39,693 nucleotides of DNA from the NCBI RefSeq assembly GCF_920888515.1, contig NZ_CAKKTM010000132.1, positions 1 through 39,693 of the forward strand, given 5' to 3'. Shown one piece after another: positions 19,009-27,028 of the stretch (positions are counted from its first letter, which is position 1; each line of letters begins with the position of its first letter). Under the pieces are notes generated by a model, which was given only the letters and a program-made list of their open reading frames with translations, was not told the origin of the DNA and did no database searches. The translations under genes were made by a program, and so were the position numbers. This stretch comes from Protofrankia sp. CiP1_Cm_nod1. GTDB taxonomy: Bacteria; Actinomycetota; Actinomycetes; Frankiales; Frankiaceae.

Positions 19009-21526
19009 ATGGCTGGCAAGGTAATAATCCACCTGCTCGGCACATCCGACGTGGGAATCACCACCGGCGGCCGGCTTTCCGGCGAGGCGGTACACGATCT
19101 CGAAAAAAGGTACGCCGATATCGAGAAGGTTCTGAACGGCGTGGCTGCCGCGGCGGAGGAGTGGACGAACGCCGCTGCTGACAGCGCTGTACGGAACGCC
19201 GCGAAGGAGGAGTTGAGCAAGGCTCGGAACGATATAGAACCGCTTCTTGTCACGCATGAATTCACTAATACGCGGACAGGAAAAAGCGGGCGCCGAAGCG
19301 CCCCGCTGGCGACTCTTCTCCGTAGTCAGAAGGATTGGGGATCCCGCCCGGCTCGCTCTCGCGACCACGCGACAGGAGCCTTCGGAGGCCGCCGACACCT
19401 GGCGGATCTTCAAGCTGATAAGAAGCGCGCTGGAAATCTGGCCGGATCTTTACGCGGATGTGGCGCTGAGCGCCGTGGACGAGATCCCGATGGGGGCGCC
19501 GTTGACCGCTGCTGCCCGGGACGCTGTTGACTCCTACCTCGAGAACAAGCAGCTCGACGGCGTCTTTCTCGGCTATGGGACGGGCGCGAAGAACAGTCTC
19601 AGCGGGCTCTTTCTCGGCTGTCTCGAGTCCACTTTTACGGTCGATCTTGTTCCGCTTCAGGAAGGGCATGGCCGAACGTCGCTGACGTTGCAGTCGGACG
19701 CGCGTGGCTGGCTTTCCAGGAAACGCCACTTCCGCGGCCTGGCCGAACTGGCCGAGTGTGCTGGAAACGAGCGGGAAAGCTGGGCATGGAAGGCGTTACA
19801 CTGTCGTCAGATCCAGGACGACGACGGTTTTCGGTATGCCGTTGGGCGGGCGGGGCTGCCCGAGCTGGAGAAGGACGAGTTCGGCCCGCGTTCCCATCAT
19901 TCCGTTGAGAGCGCCTTGCTCGACAGGCTGCTCCGGAACGAGGTCGCCGCTCTCCTGCAGGTTCGCTCGTGGATCTATGATCACTACCGTGAGCTGGTGG
20001 AGAGCGAGCCGGACGGAAGTAACTGGCCCGAGATCGGAAAGCGGACGCTGGGTCCTCTGATAGGAAGCGTCGAGGACAACCATGAGCTCGCCGGTCGTCT
20101 GCCGAGGGAGTTCCTGGTGTCCAGTTCTGTCAAGCATCTCAACGAGGTTGCCAGCAGCGTCGCGCACGACGCGCTCACGGCTTCGAAGGGTTTTCGGAGG
20201 GCTGACGGCTACTTCCGCGAGATCGCTGAGGCCGCTGACCGTCGGGATCCTCGGCGGAAGCTGGGGCTCTCGCCGAATCCGGCGCGTTGGTCGTCGCTCC
20301 CTTCGGGACGGCTGCTCGTGGTTCAGTGCGTGGGCGGGCAGGATCTCCGTCCACAGCTCACGGCCATTCTCGACCATGACTTCCAGAACATCCGGATCGA
20401 CGAGGAAGTCGAGGAAGTCAACTGGAAGATCGATATCTTGATGATCGCGTCTGTCAGTACCGCTGACAAGGCACAAAGGGAGATCGAAGCGCTCTGGGCG
20501 GCGCTCGAACGGCGGTGGAGCCAGGCGGCGCAGCCCGAAGGGCACGACGGCGGGGAGGTGTACGACGGCAGGCTGGCCCGGCTGCGCTACCCGATAGGGA
20601 TCACCTTGAAGCCGGCGCCACCGTCAGAATCCGGCCAGGTGAACAGAGAGAACAACATCGAGATGATGCGTGCGGAGATTGTCGATTCCATCAGGGTTCT
20701 TGACGCGACATTCGCGCTGCGCGATGCCGAGGCCGTTGTCTTCCTGGGCGGCCCGGCGACCCACGGTATGAACCTCGCGGCTGCGTTGGCCGCACTCGAC
20801 TGGGCTGTGAAGGAGGGATGCCCGGCATACGTCGGCTCCATCGACGAGATCCGGCACACCGGCCCGGCCGGTCCGCCTCATAGCACGGTGAGTGTCTCGG
20901 ACCGACATGTACTGGCATTACCGACTTACGACGGTCTGTTGAAGAATGTTGCCGCCCGGCAGGTCGAATCCCTGGAGTTTGTCGCGGCTGCGGCGACGCT
21001 GCGTCGGGGCGGGCGGGAGCTTCGTGATATCGCGGGCAGAGTCGACGATCTGCGCAGGGACGCGTTCGACTGGGATTCGGCTCGTGCTGCTCTGATTCCG
21101 GAGGTAGAGAAGCGGCGGGAGGAGGCCGCGCGCCGGTTGGAGTTGGTCCGAGCGCTGGGGAAAAACGACGGCTGGGGCTCGGTCTGTCTCGCGACCGCGA
21201 TCTGTGAGCACGTGTTGAAGGAAGAGAAGAAAGGAAATAAGGGGCCCTGGGAGGAGGGGCCCCTGAAGAATCTTTCCCGGATTCGTAACAACAGCCCGAC
21301 CACCCACAATAATGATCATGCCTCGTTGGCAAAGGCGCTGAGTGAGAAGCTGGGAACTCCGGTAAGTCAGGAGGATGCCCTCGACGTTCTCGATCTTTTT
21401 CTGGAGAAGGTCCAGAAGCAGTTGCTCGAAGGTATTATGATCGAGGTGGACATCGCTGAATACCGGAGCCGGTACGAGGACATCCTCGACGATCTCCGTA
21501 GTGCTCGTTCCGGGGTGACCGGGTAG
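19009..21526 (+). CDS. Csm6/Csx1-like CARF-HEPN ribonuclease, apparent frameshift near 19281
   Basis: Probably a cyclic-oligoadenylate-activated RNase of the type III system. The ATG at 19009 (G-rich ribosome site, MAGKVIIHLLGTSDVG) opens a frame that runs to about 19530, while the rest is read one base further on. The second frame has only a weak TTG/ATG start (19247/19256) and an in-frame stop at 19235. Dropping one base of the five-A run at 19281-19285 joins them into 838 aa. A CARF-like segment is seen about 1-230 (ATTRQEPSEAADTW, then FLGYGTGAKN). A second, similar Rossmann-like part spans about 425-650 (LLVVQCVGG, FLGGPATHGMN). A C-terminal HEPN motif is Arg759-x6-His766 (RNNSPTTH). Twice the usual Csm6 length suggests a fused pseudo-dimer. 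GC is visibly lower than in neighbours. CARF assignments are by pattern, not by structure search. Confidence 0.68.
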
Positions 21527-21532
21527 AGATTT

Positions 21533-21572
21533 CTCCTGGTGGTTGTGCTCCGCGGGGCACAGCCACCAGGAG
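21533..21572. terminator. Bidirectional terminator hairpin
   Basis: A 16-bp stem (21533-21548 with 21557-21572, one G-T mismatch position) with an 8-nt loop lies exactly between two convergent genes. The first base of the stem is 7 nt past the HEPN gene stop. It should end transcripts from both strands. Confidence 0.8.
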
Positions 21573-21590
21573 GGCCGGGTCGGGGTGAGG

Positions 21591-24074
21591 TTACTGTTCG
21601 TGTAGTTCGTGGAGCGGGGTCACGTTCGTGGTGAGTAGAGGCAGCGTGTAGCCGTACCTCATCGTCGGCTTTTTCGGATTCTGTGCACTGACCTTCTCGT
21701 TGAGCTGGAACCAGGCGACGATCTCCGAGATGTCGTCACCTTGGCGCGGTTTTGTCGAGCCCCGTGGATAGCCGACGCGGACGCCGTCGCCGTAGCCGGT
21801 GGCGGCCCGGCGCAGCGCGGCGATGTGGGCGGCTTTGTCGAAACTGCCACCCGTCGCTTCGGTGGTCGCCGTCCGGAAGGACTCGAGCAGTGTTTTCGCG
21901 ATCTCGTCGAACCGCTCCGCACCGCCGTCCACGGAATCCTGGTCGATGGCGCCGAGGCAGCCGGACAGATCCCGGTAGGCGGCGGCCACCGTCTCGCCCC
22001 GGACGAGAGAACTGTCTTCCGGCAGCAGTTCAAGGGTGACCGAGCCCAGCCCGAGCGGCCGGCCGCGCCCGAGCCGGAACACGCCGAAATCGGCTGCCTT
22101 CGCCGACGGCTCCAGTTCTCTGGGGACGGCGAGTTCGCGAGGGTCGAGCAGCCACAGCAGCGCGCCGAGTTCCGCGTCGGTCATGTTCGTGACGTCGATG
22201 TCGAAGGTGAACGTGCTGTCGGCCCTGACCCAGGCCAGCACGGAGGCGTTCCGTTTTGTCCGTGGCTTCACCGGCTGTCCGTCCTGAGCCTGGCCCCGGC
22301 TCTGGGAGCCCTGTTGTTGCTGGCCGACGATCCGGACGGTGACCTTGTCCCGAACGTAGTCGTCGGGCCTGTCCTCAAGGTCGCGGTGGCGGGGGAAGAC
22401 CTTGAAACCGCGCAGGCCCGCCTCCGGGCCGTACATTTCCGCCTTCAGCATTCTCTCGCCCACCGGTGTCCCGGCGGGGTCGGCCGCGCTGTAGAAACGG
22501 GCCTGGCTCGGCTTGGGCGCGCCCAGTTCGATCAGCGGGAGGCCGACATTGCCGAGCAGCTTTTTCTTATGGAAGTTGGTGATCTCCACCTTCTCGGGCA
22601 GGACCGGGGAGATCACGACATGTCCGCGATAGGCGGTCGCGCGTTCGTCGCGCTCGTCGGCACGCTGCTCGACCGTGCCGAAAACCCGGTCCGCCGCGGA
22701 GAATTTGTCAAAAGCCGTGGGAGGCTGGCGACGCGCCGCCGCAAGCAGCTCCGCCGGAGGTCTGGAGAACGGCCGGCGCCCGACCATGACAGGCAGCAGC
22801 CGTTCCAGCCGCTGGCCGTCATGGGAGAACACGCCGTACAGCAGATCCCCCGCTTCCAAAGGCCGCTGTCGCTCGGTTCTGCCCGCTGAGCTCTTCTTCC
22901 GGATGCTTTTCCTGACTCGCTCTTCCTTGGTTTTCCTTGCCCATTCGACGACCGGCAGGGACGCTGTCCTCTCTTTTCCCGGCCGGACACTCGGTGGCGC
23001 TCCGTCGAGTTCACGGACATAGCTGTCGAGCACCTCCCGGTAGGCGGCCGCGACGGTGTCGGTAAGCCGGACGGGTTTCGGTGGCAACAGGTTGTCCGGA
23101 TCCGTGAAGAAGATTCGCTCATGTTTTTTCGAGGGGAAGTTCTTCGCATCGTGATTCTGGTTCGTGCGGCAGACCCAGCCGTCCACCGTAATAGTTTCGG
23201 GGTATCTGTCGGCAACGCTGCCGATCGGGCGGATATCACCTCCTTTCGCCCCGATCCCGGTGACCAGCCAGTATGAGTAGATATTGTTTCGCACGCTGGT
23301 CAGCTCGACGCTGACCTCGTCTTTGTGGGCGAAACGCCGGGCGGCGGCAAGGCCGTCTCCGGTGCGGAGGCCAGCCGGTTCCCAGATGAAATTCTTGATA
23401 GCGCTGTCGTCGGGGAGCAGTGCGGCCGGCATGTAGTCGTCGACCCGTCCGAATTCTCTCCGGGTGCCCAGCAGGGGCCTGGCGTGCAGTTCGCCGTCGA
23501 TCTCCTCGATGCGTACCGGGGTCAGCTCGAGGGCCTCGTACGGCTGGGAACGGAATGCCAGCGGCAGATCGTGCCGGGCCGCGACCCCGAAGCGGGAGAG
23601 GGTGGCGATCTCGTAGGCGGAGCGGAGCATTCCCTTGACCGACGTCACCGGAATCTCGACGTCGTTGCCCTCCGTGGCGCCTTTCGCCTGCCCGGACCGG
23701 GAGCGGAGCCGGAGGAAGGTGTGGCCGGCCTCGGTCTCGTAGCCCTCGTGGTCCGTGGTGTCCTTTTCCGCCTTCGAGGCGGTCTCGCCGACGATCAGTG
23801 GAGTGCGGGCGGTCAGCCGTACCCGCAGGCGCCCGTTCCACAGCTCCGGCCGCAGCCGGTCGTGGCCGGCCGGGGCGCCGTCCGCGAACGGGGGTCCGGC
23901 CGGCCGGGGCGGCAGCGGCGCGAAGTTGTAGGCGTGGTGAAACGGTTTCCCCTCGGAGATCCCGGAGTTGTTCGCCCGAGCTCCGTTTCTTGTCCCCGCG
24001 TTTCCACGGGTCCTGTCGTTCCCGCTGCTCGTGGTGTAGGTACCGCGGCTGTTGTCGCGGGGCGCTCTGCTCAC
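21591..24074 (-). CDS. Type III CRISPR RAMP protein, TIGR03986 family
   Basis: 827-aa RAMP (Cas7-like) subunit of the effector complex. After a polar N-terminal 45 residues comes the family's typical opening HHAYNFAPLP. Next is a first RAMP-like segment (TARTPLIVGE near 92, and the strand-turn-helix IPVTSVKGMLRSAYE near 143-157). A long basic insert and a C-terminal glycine-rich RAMP loop (FRLGRGRPLGLGSV near 672) follow. This fits the large single-Cas7-with-insertion subunit of III-D complexes. The start is GTG at 24074 with an AGGAGG site about 9 nt upstream; only 3 nt separate it from the csx19 stop. It is the last gene of the operon. I use the family number from memory; a profile search would confirm it. 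Confidence 0.82.
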   Translation of the reverse strand: MSRAPRDNSRGTYTTSSGNDRTRGNAGTRNGARANNSGISEGKPFHHAYNFAPLPPRPAGPPFADGAPAGHDRLRPELWNGRLRVRLTARTPLIVGETASKAEKDTTDHEGYETEAGHTFLRLRSRSGQAKGATEGNDVEIPVTSVKGMLRSAYEIATLSRFGVAARHDLPLAFRSQPYEALELTPVRIEEIDGELHARPLLGTRREFGRVDDYMPAALLPDDSAIKNFIWEPAGLRTGDGLAAARRFAHKDEVSVELTSVRNNIYSYWLVTGIGAKGGDIRPIGSVADRYPETITVDGWVCRTNQNHDAKNFPSKKHERIFFTDPDNLLPPKPVRLTDTVAAAYREVLDSYVRELDGAPPSVRPGKERTASLPVVEWARKTKEERVRKSIRKKSSAGRTERQRPLEAGDLLYGVFSHDGQRLERLLPVMVGRRPFSRPPAELLAAARRQPPTAFDKFSAADRVFGTVEQRADERDERATAYRGHVVISPVLPEKVEITNFHKKKLLGNVGLPLIELGAPKPSQARFYSAADPAGTPVGERMLKAEMYGPEAGLRGFKVFPRHRDLEDRPDDYVRDKVTVRIVGQQQQGSQSRGQAQDGQPVKPRTKRNASVLAWVRADSTFTFDIDVTNMTDAELGALLWLLDPRELAVPRELEPSAKAADFGVFRLGRGRPLGLGSVTLELLPEDSSLVRGETVAAAYRDLSGCLGAIDQDSVDGGAERFDEIAKTLLESFRTATTEATGGSFDKAAHIAALRRAATGYGDGVRVGYPRGSTKPRQGDDISEIVAWFQLNEKVSAQNPKKPTMRYGYTLPLLTTNVTPLHELHEQ

Positions 24075-24077
24075 GGC

Positions 24078-24803
24078 TCAGGCCTCCTGGGCGGGGAATG
24101 ATGCTGGGACCGCGGCGCCGCACAGCAGTTCGTCCGCGGGGACGATGTTGCCGTAGCGTGGCTCGGCCACGAAAACCTCGAAGCTGGGCAGGGCCGCTCT
24201 GGCACGTTCGGTGAAACCCGTCACCGGCGCGACGAACGGGCTCACCCTGTCCTGCTGGAAGCGGGCCCAGCCGAGACCGGCCGGCAGCGCCGTGGATTCG
24301 GTGAGCGGGCGGGCCGAGCCCCACAGCAGGTAGCTGTTCTCCCGAACCCAGCACGCCGTCGTGTCCGTCGTGTCCGCCGTGTCCGTCGTGTCCGCTGGCT
24401 GTTGTTCCCGCCGCGCGTCCTCCGGCGGCGCCGTCCGGGAGCCGTCGGAGGAGGGGGAAGCGGATACAGGAGGATCGGAAGCGGCGGGATCGGTGAGTAT
24501 GACCAGGACGGCGTGCTCCGCCCCGGCTACCCATCGCCACTCGGCCGCGAGCACATCCGGCCCGTTGCCGAACAGGCGTGCCTCGAAGATCTTCCCAAGG
24601 GCCTCCGCAGGCAGCGCTTCGCCGTGTTCGTCCACCAGCTGCCAGTCGGTGCCGAGTTCGGCGAAGCGGGGGCCGCCGGTGCCGTAGAGCAGGGCGTACA
24701 GCAGCGGCGGCACGGGCTCGATGTCCCGGAGCGCGGCCAGCGCGTCGGAGAGCCCGCCGCCAGGCAGTCGCCGCTCGCCCAGCAGTGCCTTGCGGAGCGT
24801 CAT
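24078..24803 (-). CDS. csx19: CRISPR-associated protein Csx19 (TIGR03984 family)
   Basis: 241-aa small subunit-like protein found in type III-D loci. Recognisable family pieces are FEARLFGNGPDVLAAEWRW near residues 72-90 and the later YLLWG near 158. Between them is a low-complexity Thr/Asp stretch (ADTTDTADTTDTT) made of 9-bp DNA repeats at about 24358-24395. The ATG at 24803 overlaps the upstream stop by 4 nt (ATGA), so translation is coupled. Csx19 is part of the Cas10-Cas7 ribonucleoprotein in III-D variants; a catalytic role is not known. Identification rests on length, context and the two motifs. Confidence 0.75.
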   Translation of the reverse strand: MTLRKALLGERRLPGGGLSDALAALRDIEPVPPLLYALLYGTGGPRFAELGTDWQLVDEHGEALPAEALGKIFEARLFGNGPDVLAAEWRWVAGAEHAVLVILTDPAASDPPVSASPSSDGSRTAPPEDARREQQPADTTDTADTTDTTACWVRENSYLLWGSARPLTESTALPAGLGWARFQQDRVSPFVAPVTGFTERARAALPSFEVFVAEPRYGNIVPADELLCGAAVPASFPAQEA

Positions 24804-27028
24804 GCTTCCCCCTCGCCGTTGTTCACGGCGTCGCCGTCACCTGCGGCGCTGCCGTCCGGGTTGTTGCCGGGTGTGCCGGGCGGGCCGATCCAGCGGATCC
24901 AGTCACCGTCGGCCGGCAGCAGCTTGCGCGCTTCGGCGAGGACGGCCGCGACGACCGCCGCCGGGCCCGCTTTCCCTTCCGTCGCGGACCAGCCGGCCGG
25001 CCATGGACGCCCGTCCGTGCCCGCCGCGCGGGCGGGGCCGCGGGCCTGTGCGTCGATCTTCGTCACGGTGAGCGCTCCCAGGCCCCGGGTGCCCCGGCTG
25101 CCCAGGGGCAGCGTCCCGGCGGCGAGCTCGGCGAGGACCAGGTACAGCAGGATGAGCGCGGCGTTCGCCCGCCCCGCCCGCTCCTCCGGTTCCGTTGGCT
25201 TCCCGGGATTCGGCCAGCCGGTGGTCAGCCGGTCGAGGTCGATCTCGATGGTGATCGGCTCCCAGCCCTGTTTCTTCTTGTTGTTCGCCTCCGGTTGTTG
25301 CACGGGAAGGATCGTGAACAGCCGTTCGTCCGCCGGGGCCGAGGTCCAGCGGTCCAGCGCCACCTGGGTCGAGAGCGTCCCGAGCCGGCCCGCCGCGGAC
25401 GCGAAGGCCGGACCGCCCGCCGCCGGGGCCGCGCCGCCGGCGCCTGTCACGGCGCCGCTGCCTGCTGGGGCAGCACCGACCGTCGCCGAGGCACTGTCGC
25501 CTGCCGAAGGGGAGCCGTCCGCTGTGGAGGACGTGCGCAGGGCGTCGGCTTCCAGCCGGCTCAGCCCGGTGGCCAGGTGGACGTCGGAGATCCGTAACGG
25601 CGACTTCCAGTCGGCGGAGCCGAACAGCAGCCGCACCAGCTCGGGGTCGTCCGCCCGGTCGAGGACGAAGTCCCGTTGCCCGAAAGGCCGCTCGCCGTCC
25701 GCGCCGGGCTGCCCATCACCGATGATCGTCCGTGCGATGCGAGTGGCCCGGGTCCGGAACGCGCCTTTGATCTCCGAGGCTGGCAGGACGGGCTTCCAGA
25801 CGAAGCTGTCGGCCGGAATGTCGTTGCTGTCGGTAGCGGTATTCCCGGTGGTGGCACGCCGCGCCATGCCCGGCCGTGCCCGGCTGCCTGTCGCTTCCGG
25901 CGCGCCCGCCGTTCCAGGCGCGCTGGTATCCACCCGGCGCGCCAGGACGGGGACCGTCACCTGGCGTTCCTGATCGTCGCCCTGAGGGATATGGCCGACG
26001 GTCCGGCCCGCCGCGACCAGCAGGGCGAGCCTGGGATGCCAGTCGACGGTGACTGTCAGTACGGAGGAGCTGGCGGGGATCTCCAGCGGCAGCTCGACGG
26101 ACGTGAATCCAGGGCTGTTCCTGTCTCGGGTGTCCACGCCCAGCCAGGCCTGCAGGCCACGCAGGGTGGCGACGTCCATCCGCCGCAGGCTGGCCTCCGT
26201 GGCTCTGACGGACCCGAGGCCGCGGCTGGACGCGGCGCCCAACAGGATCGCTCCCCTGGTGAGCGCGGTAGCCAGCGAGGCGAGCATCGTCTTGAGTGTC
26301 AGATCGCCACCGTCGTCACCCGTACCGTCACCCGTACCGTCACCCGTGCCGTCACCTGGGCCATCAGTTCGGCCGTCACCTGGGGTGTTGCCGGCGCCGT
26401 CGCCCCGGGGCCGGTCCGGCCTGGCGCGCGCGTCCGTGGTCAGGCAGAGGGTGATCCTGGTGCCGGCGGGCAGGACCTCGCGGTCGTACTTGATACCGTG
26501 CGCGGCGGTCCCGGTCACGCGGTCGATGCCGACCCCGTCCCGGGTCTCGCTGTCGCCCTGGACGCCGGTTTTCGGGTCGGCGGGCGTGAGACCGGGCAGC
26601 GGGGCGTCGGCGACGACGATGCGGCTCGCGCCGTCGATCGACCCCCAGTGCCGCCGGACGGCCTCCGGCGTCCACGTCCGTTCGCACCAGGCGCGCAGGG
26701 CGCCTGCGATCGACGTGCCCGGAATGTAGTACTGACCGGCGCCGTTGACCGCCAGGGTCAGATGCGAACGCTGTCCCTTGCCGTCGCCCGCCGTGTCCGG
26801 GCCGGGTACGGCATCCGAGCCCGGCCCGGCGAGCGGATCGGTCAGGCCGGCCCCGCCGACGTGCAACGGGGCCTGGGTGACCAGCGTCGCGGCCAGCCGG
26901 TACCGGATGCGCGGGCGGAAGGCCGGCGGCTTCTCCCCGCCAGCGGAATAGGCCCACAGGGGGTCGTCCCAGATGCCGGACGTGCCCGTGCCGCCCGCGC
27001 TGTTCGTGCTGTCTGCCGCTGTGGTCAT
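24800..27028 (-). CDS. Double-Cas7 (Csm3-like, Cas7-2x type) RAMP fusion
   Basis: 742-aa backbone subunit that would bind crRNA and cut target RNA. First Cas7: residues about 40-330, with APLHVGGAGLTDP, YYIPGTSIAGALRAW (near 102-116), GIDRVTGTAAHGIKYDREVLP near 175 and the G-rich loop LGAASSRGLGSV near 278. Second Cas7: about 345-700, with VLPASEIKGAFRTRATR, LFGSADWKSPLRISDVHL, a threonine-poor STQVALDRWTSAPADERLF and the G-rich loop LGSRGTRGLGAL near 660. Asp in GLTDP is a candidate catalytic residue for RNA cleavage by analogy with Csm3. Gly/Asp/Thr and Ala/Gly inserts come from DNA repeats (for example 26325-26365). The ATG at 27028 overlaps the csx10 stop by 4 nt. The layout matches the Cas7-2x subunit described for a cyanobacterial III-D variant (from memory). 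Confidence 0.85.
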   Translation of the reverse strand: MTTAADSTNSAGGTGTSGIWDDPLWAYSAGGEKPPAFRPRIRYRLAATLVTQAPLHVGGAGLTDPLAGPGSDAVPGPDTAGDGKGQRSHLTLAVNGAGQYYIPGTSIAGALRAWCERTWTPEAVRRHWGSIDGASRIVVADAPLPGLTPADPKTGVQGDSETRDGVGIDRVTGTAAHGIKYDREVLPAGTRITLCLTTDARARPDRPRGDGAGNTPGDGRTDGPGDGTGDGTGDGTGDDGGDLTLKTMLASLATALTRGAILLGAASSRGLGSVRATEASLRRMDVATLRGLQAWLGVDTRDRNSPGFTSVELPLEIPASSSVLTVTVDWHPRLALLVAAGRTVGHIPQGDDQERQVTVPVLARRVDTSAPGTAGAPEATGSRARPGMARRATTGNTATDSNDIPADSFVWKPVLPASEIKGAFRTRATRIARTIIGDGQPGADGERPFGQRDFVLDRADDPELVRLLFGSADWKSPLRISDVHLATGLSRLEADALRTSSTADGSPSAGDSASATVGAAPAGSGAVTGAGGAAPAAGGPAFASAAGRLGTLSTQVALDRWTSAPADERLFTILPVQQPEANNKKKQGWEPITIEIDLDRLTTGWPNPGKPTEPEERAGRANAALILLYLVLAELAAGTLPLGSRGTRGLGALTVTKIDAQARGPARAAGTDGRPWPAGWSATEGKAGPAAVVAAVLAEARKLLPADGDWIRWIGPPGTPGNNPDGSAAGDGDAVNNGEGEA

